From NCBI GenBank assembly GCA_000720995.1, contig JOEL01000002.1, positions 248,001 through 312,000 of the forward strand: DNA of 64,000 nucleotides, in the 5' to 3' direction. The stretch is from Streptomyces celluloflavus (GTDB taxonomy: Bacteria; Actinomycetota; Actinomycetes; Streptomycetales; Streptomycetaceae). This document shows positions 55,640 to 64,000 of this stretch, piece by piece. Each line of letters starts with the position of its first letter. Within the stretch, counting starts at the first letter, position 1. A program made the translations under genes and the position numbers. The notes below the pieces were generated by a model that saw only the letters and a list, made by a program, of their open reading frames with translations, did not search any database and was not told where the DNA came from.

Positions 55640-58600
55640 GCGGGACGAGCGGAGCGGGGGACGGCGGTATGCGCGGCACCGGCCTGGACGGTCTCACACC
55701 GGAACAGAAGCGGGCGCTGCTGGCCCGGCGCCTGAAGGAGCGCACACAGCGCCGCACCTTCCCCGCGTCGTTCTCCCAGGCGCGGATGTGGTTCCTGGAG
55801 CAGCTGACCCCGGGCAACGCCGCGTACACCGTCCCCGGCGCGATGCGGGTGCACGGCCCGCTGGACGTGGACCTCTGGCGGCGCTGCTGCCGGGAGCTGG
55901 TGCGGCGGCACGAGGCGCTGCGCACCACGTTCGAGGAGTCCGACGGGCAGCCGGTGCAGGTCGTCGCCGCCACCGGCGAGCTGGAGGTGACCGTCGAGGA
56001 CTGCCCGCAGCTGAGCGGTCCCGGCGGAGACGAGGCCGTCCGGGAGCTGGCCCGCGCGGAGTTCGCCCGCCCCTTCGACCTGACCACCGGCCCCTTGCTG
56101 CGGATGAAGTTCCTGCGGCTGGCGCCCGAAGAGCACATCCTGCTGCTGACGATGCATCACATCGTCGGCGACCTGTGGTCCACCTCCGTCGCCTTCGGGG
56201 AACTGATAGCCCTCTACGGCGCGTTGAGCAAGGGAGAGCGGCCGCACCTGCCCGAACTGCCCATCCAGTACGCGGACTACGCCGTATGGCAGCGCAACCG
56301 GCTGGCGGGCGACGCGCTCGCCGCCGACCTGGCGTACTGGCAGGAGACCCTGCGCGGCGCCCCGCCGATGCTGGAGCTGCCCACCGACCGGCCCCGCCCG
56401 CCCGTGCAGAGCACCCGCGGCAGCTCGGTGCCCTTCACCGTCCCGCCCCAGGCCATGGAGCGGCTGCTGGAGCTGAGCCGGGACGCGGGCGCCACCCCGT
56501 TCATGACGGTCCTGGCGGCCTTCCTGGTGCTGCTGCACCGCCACAGTCGCGAGGAGGACATCGTCGTCGGGGTGCCCGTCGCCGGGCGCGGCCGCTCCGA
56601 AGCCGAATCGCTGATCGGGCTGTTCACCAACATGCTCGCGCTGCGCACCGACCTGTCGGGCCGGCCGGGCTTCCGCGAGGTGCTGGCCCGGGTCCGCCAG
56701 GCGTCCCTGGGCGCCTTCGCCCATCAGGAGCTGCCCTTCGAGCGGCTGGTGGAGGAGGTGCACCCGCAGCGGGACCCGTCGCGCTCGCCGGTCTTCCAGG
56801 TCTCCTTCCTCTTCCAGAACATCCCGCTGCCCGACTTCGGCGAGGTCGGGCTGCGCATGGCACCGATGGAGGTGCGGAGCGCCACCTCCCGCTTCGACCT
56901 GGAACTCCAGGTCTTCCACCGGCCGGACGGGCTCAGCGGCTGGTTCGAGTTCAACACCGACCTGTTCGACCCGGCCACCGTCGAACGCATGGCCCGCCAC
57001 CTCAGGGTGCTGCTGGAGAGCGTGACCGCCGACCCGGACCGGCCCGTCGGCGAACTGCCCATGCTCACCGCCGACGAGGAGCGCGCCCTGCGGGACGAGG
57101 GCACCGGCCGCCGCGAGGCGGACGAGCCGCCGCCGGCGCACCGGCGCTTCGCCCGGCAGGCCGCCCGCACCCCGCGGGCACCCGCCCTGCGCACCGCGGA
57201 GGAGACCCTCGACTACGCCGCACTCGACCGCCGCGCCAACCAGCTGGCACACCGCCTCGCGCGGCTCGGGGTGGGCACCGACGTCCTGGTCGGCCTCTGC
57301 CTGGAGCGCACCGCCGACCTGGTCGTCGCCGTGCTGGCGGTGCTCAAGGCGGGCGGCGCCTTCGTACCGCTGGACCCCGGCTTCCCGCCGGACCGCATCG
57401 CGTACTCCCTGGCGGACTCCGGGGTGTCCGTCCTGCTGACCCAGCGCACGGTGCTCGACGGGCTCGCGCCCGCCGAGGCGACCGCGCTGTGCCTGGACGA
57501 GCTGCGCGCGGAACTGGCCGCCGAACCCGCCGACGCCGTCGAAGCGCCGGTGCGGCCCCAGGACCTCGCCTATGTCATCTACACCTCCGGCTCCACCGGG
57601 CGCCCCAAGGGCGTCCAGATCCCGCACGGCGCCCTGGCCAACTTCCTGCGGTCGATGCGGCAGGAGCCCGGCATCACGGCCGGCGACACCCTGCTCGCCG
57701 TCACCACCCTCGCGTTCGACATCTCCCTGCTGGAGATCCTGCTGCCCCTGACGGAGGGCGCCCAGGTCGTACTGGCCGACCGCACCACCGCCGCCGACGG
57801 GGAGCAACTGGGCGCCGCCCTGGCGCGATCCGGGGCGACGGTCATGCAGGCCACCCCCTCCACCTGGCGCATGCTGCTGGACGCCGGCTGGCAGGGAGCC
57901 CGGGGCTTCCGCGCACTGGCGGGCGGCGAGCCGCTGCCCGAGGAACTCGCCGGCCGGCTGCTCGCCACCGGCGTGGAGCTGTGGAACATGTACGGGCCGA
58001 CCGAGACCACCATCTGGTCCGCGGCCTCCCGGGTCGCCCCCGGCCCGGTCACCCTCGGCGGCCCCCTCCTCAACACCGAGCTGCACGTACTGGACGCCGG
58101 GGGCCACCTGGTGCCGCACGGCGTGCCGGGCGAGCTGTGCATCGGCGGCGCCGGGCTGGCCCGCGGCTACCTGGGCCGGCCCGAGCTGACCCGGGACCGG
58201 TTCATCACCCACCCCTTCCCCCGCGGCATGGGGGAGCGGCTGTACCGCACCGGGGACCTGGTGCGCCGCCGGGCCGGCGGCCGCATCGAGTTCCTGGGCC
58301 GGCTGGACCACCAGGTGAAGCTGCGCGGCCACCGCATCGAGCTCGGCGAGATCGAGTCGGTGCTGGCCCAGCAGGACGCGGTCCGGGAGGCGGTCGTCGC
58401 GGTCCGCGAGGACATACCCGGCGACCAGCGGCTGACGGCGTACGTGGTGGCCGCGGACGAAGCGGACGCCCCGGACGCCGCGGGCTTCCGGGCCGGTGAC
58501 GACGGCACCGAGCCGGCGTGGGAGCCGGAGCACGGACCGGCGTCGTCGGAGAGCCCGGAGGAGTGGCGCCGCATCTGGGATGCCGCCTACGCCGAGGCCG

Positions 58601-60330
58601 CCGATACCGCCGTGGACGCGGACACCGGGGCCGGGGCGGACGCGGCCTTCGACATCCGCGGCTGGAACAGCAGTTACACCGGCGAGCCGATCCCCGCCCC
58701 GGAGATGCGCGAATGGGTCGAGCGGACCGCGGAGCTGGTCCGCGGCCTGGGCCCGCGCTCCGTCCTCGACCTGGGGTGCGGCACCGGCCTGCTGCTGCAC
58801 CGGCTCGCGCCGCACTGCGACCACTACTGGGGCACCGATATCTCGCCCGTCGCCCTGGACAGGCTGCGGCGCTCCGTTGGCCCCGGCCGCCATCCGGCGG
58901 ACGTCCGGCTCTTCGAGTGCGCCGCGGACCGGGCCGGCACCCTGCCGGACCGGCAGTTCGACGTCGTGGTCCTCAACTCGGTGGTGCAGTACTTCCCCGA
59001 TGAGCGCTACCTGCTGCGGGTGCTGGAGGCCGCCGTACGGCGCCTGGCCCCCGGCGGCACGCTCGTGGTCGGGGACGTGCGCAGCCTGCCGCTGCTGGAG
59101 AGCTTCCACGCCGCCGTGCAACTCCACCGCGCCGAGGCGGGGCTGACGGCCGGGCAGCTGGCCGGGCGGATCCGCCGCGCGGTCGCCGAGGACCGGGAAC
59201 TGGTCATCGACCCGGCCCTGTTCACCGCCTTCGCCGCGCGGTCGGACGCCCTCACCTCGGTCGCGGTGCTGCCCAAACGCGGCACCTTCGCCAACGAGAT
59301 GACCCGCTTCCGCTACGACGTCCTGCTGACCGCCGGCACCGGCTCCACCACCGCGGCCCCCACCCCGCCCGCACCTGCCTGGCTCGACTGGCGCGCGGAG
59401 CGGCTCACCCCGGACGCGCTGCGCGCCCGCCTGACCGCCGGCCGGCCCGCGACGCTGGCCCTCCGTGCCGTCCCCAACCGGCGGACGGCCCCCGGCGCCG
59501 CGCTGCTGACCGCCCTCCGGGACGCGGACGGCTCCCCGGTCGCAGAGCTGCACGCCGCGCTCGACGGTACGCCGGACGCCGACGGCGCCACCGACCCCGA
59601 ACAGCTGTGGCAGCTCGCGGCGGAGAGCGGCTACCGCATCGCCTTCGACTGGGCCGGGCACGGCACCGACGGCTCCTTCGACGCCGTCCTCACCCGCGCC
59701 GACGCCGCCGACGCCGCCGCAGTCACCGCCGCGCTCCCGGCCGCCCCCGACGCCGACGCCCCCGCCCGCCCCTGGCACACCTACGTCAACGGCGCCGAAC
59801 GCCGCCGCACCCAGCGGCTCACGGCCCACCTGCGCAGCGCCGCCGCCCGCACGCTCCCCGCATACATGATCCCGGCCGCGTTCGTCTTCCTGGACGCGCT
59901 GCCGCTGACCCCGAACGGCAAGATCGACCGCAAGGCGCTGCCCGACCCCGACCTCGGCCGCCGGGAGCTGAGTTCGGCCTACGTCGCCCCGCGCACTGCG
60001 GTCGAGGAGGTCGTGGCGGGCTTCTGGGCGGAGGTGCTGGGCCTGGACCGGGTGGGGGCGTTCGACAACTTCTTCGACCTGGGAGGCCATTCGCTGCTCA
60101 GTACCCGCATCGCCGCCCGCCTCAAGGACGCCTTTCGGACCACCGTCCCGCTGCACCGGGTCTTCGGCCATCCGACCGTGGCCGGTCTCGCCGAGACCCT
60201 GGTGGCCGAGAGCGGCAACGGCGAGGTCATCGAGAAGACCGCCGAGCTGCTGGTGAAGCTCAGTGCCCTCTCCGACGACCAGGTGGCCCAGGCACTCGAC
60301 GGCAACCCGCCGACGGGTACGGGCTCGTGA
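55636..60330 (+). CDS. NRPS module C-A(Gly)-N-methyltransferase-PCP
   Basis: A 1564-aa module whose ATG overlaps the previous stop as ATGA. The C domain (about 45-470) has HHIVGDL at H174. The A domain (from about 490) gives D695 I L from FDISLLE, Q from MQATPS, L/G from ALAGGE, M from WNMYG, I/W from TTIWS and K: DILQLGMIWK, a glycine code. A SAM methyltransferase is inserted before the A-domain C-terminal lobe (about 950-1260; LDLGCGTG at 1045, NSVVQYFPDERYL), as in N-methylating modules. The A10 lysine (K1429, NGKIDRKAL) and PCP serine (S1486, GGHSLLST) are intact. The predicted unit is N-methylglycine (sarcosine), which matches the rakicidin-type depsipeptides. Confidence 0.93.
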   Translation: MSGTSGAGDGGMRGTGLDGLTPEQKRALLARRLKERTQRRTFPASFSQARMWFLEQLTPGNAAYTVPGAMRVHGPLDVDLWRRCCRELVRRHEALRTTFEESDGQPVQVVAATGELEVTVEDCPQLSGPGGDEAVRELARAEFARPFDLTTGPLLRMKFLRLAPEEHILLLTMHHIVGDLWSTSVAFGELIALYGALSKGERPHLPELPIQYADYAVWQRNRLAGDALAADLAYWQETLRGAPPMLELPTDRPRPPVQSTRGSSVPFTVPPQAMERLLELSRDAGATPFMTVLAAFLVLLHRHSREEDIVVGVPVAGRGRSEAESLIGLFTNMLALRTDLSGRPGFREVLARVRQASLGAFAHQELPFERLVEEVHPQRDPSRSPVFQVSFLFQNIPLPDFGEVGLRMAPMEVRSATSRFDLELQVFHRPDGLSGWFEFNTDLFDPATVERMARHLRVLLESVTADPDRPVGELPMLTADEERALRDEGTGRREADEPPPAHRRFARQAARTPRAPALRTAEETLDYAALDRRANQLAHRLARLGVGTDVLVGLCLERTADLVVAVLAVLKAGGAFVPLDPGFPPDRIAYSLADSGVSVLLTQRTVLDGLAPAEATALCLDELRAELAAEPADAVEAPVRPQDLAYVIYTSGSTGRPKGVQIPHGALANFLRSMRQEPGITAGDTLLAVTTLAFDISLLEILLPLTEGAQVVLADRTTAADGEQLGAALARSGATVMQATPSTWRMLLDAGWQGARGFRALAGGEPLPEELAGRLLATGVELWNMYGPTETTIWSAASRVAPGPVTLGGPLLNTELHVLDAGGHLVPHGVPGELCIGGAGLARGYLGRPELTRDRFITHPFPRGMGERLYRTGDLVRRRAGGRIEFLGRLDHQVKLRGHRIELGEIESVLAQQDAVREAVVAVREDIPGDQRLTAYVVAADEADAPDAAGFRAGDDGTEPAWEPEHGPASSESPEEWRRIWDAAYAEAADTAVDADTGAGADAAFDIRGWNSSYTGEPIPAPEMREWVERTAELVRGLGPRSVLDLGCGTGLLLHRLAPHCDHYWGTDISPVALDRLRRSVGPGRHPADVRLFECAADRAGTLPDRQFDVVVLNSVVQYFPDERYLLRVLEAAVRRLAPGGTLVVGDVRSLPLLESFHAAVQLHRAEAGLTAGQLAGRIRRAVAEDRELVIDPALFTAFAARSDALTSVAVLPKRGTFANEMTRFRYDVLLTAGTGSTTAAPTPPAPAWLDWRAERLTPDALRARLTAGRPATLALRAVPNRRTAPGAALLTALRDADGSPVAELHAALDGTPDADGATDPEQLWQLAAESGYRIAFDWAGHGTDGSFDAVLTRADAADAAAVTAALPAAPDADAPARPWHTYVNGAERRRTQRLTAHLRSAAARTLPAYMIPAAFVFLDALPLTPNGKIDRKALPDPDLGRRELSSAYVAPRTAVEEVVAGFWAEVLGLDRVGAFDNFFDLGGHSLLSTRIAARLKDAFRTTVPLHRVFGHPTVAGLAETLVAESGNGEVIEKTAELLVKLSALSDDQVAQALDGNPPTGTGS

Positions 60331-60505
60331 CCCGCGGGGCACCGCGGCGGCCGCGGACCGGCGGAGCCGCGGACCCGGCCGACCCGCACCGCTCTGTGGT
60401 GCCCCGCTCCCAACGGCCCGCGCGCACCACCGCAACCACGGTCGTCCGTCCCCGGACCACCCGCACCACCACCCTCACGACGACGGCACGAAAGAGGCAC
60501 CATCA

Positions 60506-63500
60506 GTGACCCCCACCGGCCGCTTCAACCTCTCGTCCCAGCGCCGGGAGCTCCTGGAGAGCCTGCTGCGCGCGGAAGGAATCGAACGGGCACCGTCCCG
60601 GACGGTCGTGCCGCGCCAGGACCCGGCGGCACCCGTCCCCCTGGCCTTCTCGCAGAGCCGGTTCTGGTTCCTGGACCGCTTCTCGGCCAACAGCGCCTCC
60701 TACGTCATCTCGGCGGGACTGCGCGTGCACGGAGACTTCCGCCCCGAGGCGTTCACCCGCGCCTGCCAGGAGGTCGTGCGCCGCCACGAGTCGCTGCGCA
60801 CGGTCTTCCACGAGGACGGCGGGCAGCCCGTCCAGCAGGTCCGCGACGACCTGCCGCCCGAGGTACGCACCGTCGGCCTGCGGCACCTGCCCCAGGACGC
60901 CGCCGAGGCGGAGACCGAGCGGCGCGAGGCGGCGCTGGTCGCCCGGCCCTTCGACCTCGCCACCGGCCCGCTGCTGCGCGTCGAGATCCTCGACCTGGCA
61001 CCGGACGAGGCGGTCGTGCTGGTCAACCTGCACCACATCGTCACCGACCGCTGGTCCATGGACATCCTCATGCGGGAGATCACCGGTGCCTACGGCGCGC
61101 TGGCGGCCGGCCGGCCGGCCCAACTGCCGCCGCTCACCGTGCAGTACGCCGACTTCGCGCGCTGGCAGCACGGCCCGGCGGCACAGGCGGCCTGGCAGTC
61201 CGACCTGGAGTACTGGACGCGGCAGCTCGCGGACCTCCCCTCGGAGACCGGCCTGCCGACGGTGCTGCCCCGCCCCAAGGAGAAGACCTACCGCGGCTCC
61301 TCCGTACCGCTGCGGCTGCCGGCCGGCCTCCTGGCCCGGCTGCACGAGGTGGGACGGGCCGCGGACGCCACCCCGTTCATGGTGCTCACCGCGGTCTTCC
61401 AGGTCCTGCTGGCCCGCCTGAGCGGCAACGACGACATCGTCGTCGGCACCCCCGTCGCCCACCGCACCCAGCCGGAACTGGAGCCCCTGGTCGGCCTGTT
61501 CGTCAACACCCTCGTCCTGCGCACCGACCTGAGCGGCGACCCCACCTTCCACGAGGCCCTGCGGCGCGTCGCGGCGGTGTGCCTGACGGCGTACGACCAC
61601 CAGGACATCCCCTTCGAGCGCCTGGTGGAACAGCTGAAACCCGAGCGGTCCCTGGCCCACACCCCGGTCTTCCAGGTGCTGGTGTCGTACCAGAACGTCC
61701 CGATCCCGGTGTGGAACGAGGGCACGGTGCGCGCCGAGCCGCTCGCCCTGGAGGCCAAGAAGGCCGAATTCGACCTTCTGCTGGACATGTTCGAGGACGA
61801 CGGGCAGGTCTGGGGCCGCCTGGAGTACAGCACCGACCTCTTCGACGAGCCCGCCGCCCGGTCGCTGGTGGCCCGCTTCGAGCGGCTGCTGCACGCCGTG
61901 GCCGCCGACCCGCGGCAGCGCATCGGCGACCTCCCCCTCCTCGACGACGCCGAGCAGCGGCGGCTGACCGCCCCCACCGGCGCGGACCGGCCGCCGGACG
62001 AGCGGGACGCGCCGCTCCAGACGCCCTTCGAGGACCTCGCCCGCGCCCACCCCGACGCCCCCGCGATCCGGTACGGCGGCCACCTCCTGACCTACGGCCA
62101 GGCCGACCGGCGCGCCAACCAGCTCGCCCACTGGCTCCGCCGGCTGGGCGTGCAGCAGGGCGTCCTGGTCGGCCTGTGCACCGACCGCACACCCGAGCGG
62201 GCCATCGGCGCCCTGGCGGTGCTCAAGGCCGGCGGCACCCTCCTGCCGCTGGACCCCGCCGATCCGCCGCAGCGCCTGGCGCAGCAGCTCGACGACGCCC
62301 GGCCGCCACTGCTCCTCACCCACAAAACCGCGCGTTCCGTCCTGCCGCCCGACGACGCCGAGGTGCTGGACCTCGACGACCTCGGCCCGGCCCTCGACGA
62401 GGAACCCGAGGACGCCCCGCCGGCCGGCACCCACGGCACCCACCCCGCCTGCCTCGGCCACACCGCGGGCACCACGGGCCGGCCCAAGGGCGTCCAGACC
62501 ACCCACGCCGCGCTCCGCCACCTGCTGCTGGGGCTGCGCGACCACTTCGCGCTCGGCGCCCGGGACCGGGTGCTGCACGCCGCATCGTTCTCCACCACCA
62601 CCGGGCTGCGCGAGGTGCTCTGGCCGCTGCTGAGCGGCGCCGAACTCGTCCTCGCCCCGGAGCCGGCGACCGCGGACCCCGGGCGGCTGGCCGCGGTGAT
62701 CCGGGGAACGGGCGTGACCACCGTCGACCTCACCCCGCCCCGGCTCCAGCGCTTCCTCCACGAACCGGACGCGGCCCACTGCACCACCCTGCGGCTGGTG
62801 CTCAGCGGCGGCGAACCGCTGCCCCCGGCCCTCCCCGCACGCCTCCGCGCCCGGACGGCGGCCGAACTGCACCACCTGTACGGGTCCCGCGAGACCGGCG
62901 GGCCCGCCCTGGCCCGGCACTGCCGCCCGGACGACACCGCCGCCCCGGTGCCGGCCGGCACGCCCCTCGCCGGCGCCCGCGTCCTCGTCCTGGACGCGGC
63001 CCGGCGGCCCGTGCCCACCGGCGTATCCGGCGAGCTGTACATCGGCGGGCCCGCCCTCGCCCAGGGCTACCCGGACCGGCCCGACCTCACCGCCGAGCAC
63101 TTCACCGACCACCCCGCCGTCCCCGGCGAACGGCTCCACCGGACCGGCGACCGGGCCCGGCTGCGCCCCGACGGCGGCCTGGAGATCCTCGGCCGCGTCG
63201 GCGAGGAGGCGACACTGCGCGGCTTCCGGATACCCGTGGACCGTGTCGAGGCCGAACTGGCCGCCCACCCTTCCGTAGGCGAGGCCGTGGCCACCGTGAC
63301 CGCCCGGTCCGGCGCGGAGCGACTCACCGACTACGTCACTGCCTACGTCACCGCTGACGACAAAGGAGCCCCCGATCCGGCCGAACTGACCGCGCACGCC
63401 AGGGAACGCCTGCCGGAGTACATGGTTCCGTCCGTCGTCGTCCTGCCCGCGCTCCCGCTGACCTTCGACGGCCGCACCGACCAGGCCGCCCTGCCCGCCC

Positions 63501-64000
63501 CCGAGACCGCCGCCCCCGGCGACGGGCCGCGCTGCACCGAGCCCAGCGGCGACCTGGAGCGCGCCATCGCCGAATCCTGGCGGGAGCTGCTGGGCGCCCC
63601 GCGGATCGGCGCCCACGACAACTTCTTCGAACTGGGCGGCCACTCCCTGCTCCTGACCAAGCTCGCCGCCCAGCTCTCCGCCGCCCACGGCATCGACGTC
63701 CCGCTGCGCATGCTGTTCGAGAACCTCACCGTGGCGCGGATGGCGGCCTGGATCGACGAGCACCGGGGCGACGGCGCCGCCAAGGCCACGGCCATCCCAC
63801 TCCTCGGCCGCGATGGCGGACTGCCGCTCTCCTTCGCCCAGGAAGAGCTGTACCTGCACCAGCCGGTGCCCGCCCAGGAACCGTTCCACAACGTCCTGAC
63901 CGCGGTCACCCTCCACGGCCCGCTCGACGAGGCGGCCCTGCGCCACACCCTGGACACCGTCGTCCGGCGCCACGAGGCGCTGCGCACCCGCATCGCGGAG
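60506..64000 (+). CDS. NRPS with degenerate adenylation domain: C-A*-PCP-C... (runs off window)
   Basis: The first 1165 residues of an NRPS. C1 (about 45-480) has HHIVTDR at H176. The A domain (about 495-1000) is badly eroded. A3 reads HTAGTTG (652-658) instead of TSGSTG. A4 reads FSTTTGLRE (from F695), with no Asp at the amino-group-binding position and two extra residues. A5 reads YGSRETGG instead of YGPTE. A8 reads EEATLRGFRIP. The A10 catalytic lysine is Arg990 (FDGRTDQ). The PCP is normal (S1047, ELGGHSLLL), and a second C domain starts near 1105. The module therefore cannot activate an amino acid in the usual way. GTG 60506 has AGAGG upstream; 175 bp separate it from the previous gene. 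3' end, further modules and release domain are outside the window. Confidence 0.92.
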   Translation, partial: MTPTGRFNLSSQRRELLESLLRAEGIERAPSRTVVPRQDPAAPVPLAFSQSRFWFLDRFSANSASYVISAGLRVHGDFRPEAFTRACQEVVRRHESLRTVFHEDGGQPVQQVRDDLPPEVRTVGLRHLPQDAAEAETERREAALVARPFDLATGPLLRVEILDLAPDEAVVLVNLHHIVTDRWSMDILMREITGAYGALAAGRPAQLPPLTVQYADFARWQHGPAAQAAWQSDLEYWTRQLADLPSETGLPTVLPRPKEKTYRGSSVPLRLPAGLLARLHEVGRAADATPFMVLTAVFQVLLARLSGNDDIVVGTPVAHRTQPELEPLVGLFVNTLVLRTDLSGDPTFHEALRRVAAVCLTAYDHQDIPFERLVEQLKPERSLAHTPVFQVLVSYQNVPIPVWNEGTVRAEPLALEAKKAEFDLLLDMFEDDGQVWGRLEYSTDLFDEPAARSLVARFERLLHAVAADPRQRIGDLPLLDDAEQRRLTAPTGADRPPDERDAPLQTPFEDLARAHPDAPAIRYGGHLLTYGQADRRANQLAHWLRRLGVQQGVLVGLCTDRTPERAIGALAVLKAGGTLLPLDPADPPQRLAQQLDDARPPLLLTHKTARSVLPPDDAEVLDLDDLGPALDEEPEDAPPAGTHGTHPACLGHTAGTTGRPKGVQTTHAALRHLLLGLRDHFALGARDRVLHAASFSTTTGLREVLWPLLSGAELVLAPEPATADPGRLAAVIRGTGVTTVDLTPPRLQRFLHEPDAAHCTTLRLVLSGGEPLPPALPARLRARTAAELHHLYGSRETGGPALARHCRPDDTAAPVPAGTPLAGARVLVLDAARRPVPTGVSGELYIGGPALAQGYPDRPDLTAEHFTDHPAVPGERLHRTGDRARLRPDGGLEILGRVGEEATLRGFRIPVDRVEAELAAHPSVGEAVATVTARSGAERLTDYVTAYVTADDKGAPDPAELTAHARERLPEYMVPSVVVLPALPLTFDGRTDQAALPAPETAAPGDGPRCTEPSGDLERAIAESWRELLGAPRIGAHDNFFELGGHSLLLTKLAAQLSAAHGIDVPLRMLFENLTVARMAAWIDEHRGDGAAKATAIPLLGRDGGLPLSFAQEELYLHQPVPAQEPFHNVLTAVTLHGPLDEAALRHTLDTVVRRHEALRTRIAE

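Overview
The window is high-GC actinobacterial DNA, almost certainly from a Streptomyces chromosome. Coding regions have strong third-position G/C bias with GTG and TTG starts. Typical Streptomyces households are present: GAF/PucR-type regulator, CsbD, TerD, DUF6643-like and Rv1733c-like proteins. Two genes carry the rare TTA codon, which in Streptomyces depends on the bldA tRNA. No rRNA, tRNA, CRISPR array or intact insertion sequence was seen.

Region 1 (1-20.4 kb) is ordinary chromosome: a partial DeoR regulator, a membrane/hydrolase fusion, a beta-helix/AAA+ protein, an anti-sigma-like ATPase, a TerD protein, an HpnB-like glycosyltransferase, a glutamate-racemase-like protein, a NUDIX hydrolase, a lipoprotein, a 3-hydroxybutyrate dehydrogenase-like SDR with a GAF/PucR regulator, CsbD and an MFS symporter. 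Two gene remnants lie here: the C-terminal half of a MOSC protein near 7.3-7.6 kb and a one-base-frameshifted gene near 19.4-19.8 kb.

Region 2 (20.6-27.3 kb) is a compact accessory cluster. It holds a RibD-reductase-domain protein, an unusual 6-pyruvoyl-tetrahydropterin-synthase (PTPS) homologue, a zinc-type dehydrogenase, a family-4-like glycosyltransferase, a SAM methyltransferase, a flippase-like UPF0104 membrane protein and a CDP-alcohol phosphatidyltransferase. Three consecutive gene junctions in the minus-strand operon overlap by 4 nt. Beside it is a broken GTP cyclohydrolase II gene (ribA type) that has lost two zinc cysteines and its C-terminal two thirds. The set looks like a pterin- or flavin-like pathway coupled to lipid/sugar chemistry whose own entry enzyme has decayed.

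Region 3 (27.7 kb to the right edge) is a hybrid PKS/NRPS lipopeptide cluster read left to right. A StrR-family regulator with an in-frame TTA codon is closed by a strong hairpin terminator. Next comes a starter cassette (KAS III, ACP, KAS II, methylmalonyl-CoA epimerase), then the assembly line: FAAL-ACP-KS-AT-DH-ER-KR-ACP / KS-AT-KR-ACP / C-A(Ser)-PCP / KS-AT-KR-DH-ACP / C-A(Gly)-NMT-PCP / C-A(degenerate)-PCP-C..., which runs off the window. The order predicts a fatty acyl chain extended twice (probably with methylmalonate, ending in a beta-hydroxyl), then serine plus malonate processed towards 4-amino-2,4-pentadienoate (APD), then sarcosine. This is the logic of the APD cyclodepsipeptides (rakicidin/BE-43547 type). 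The unusual element is the last module, whose adenylation domain has lost the substrate-binding Asp and the catalytic Lys, so it must be skipped or loaded in trans. Release domains and any further modules lie outside the window.
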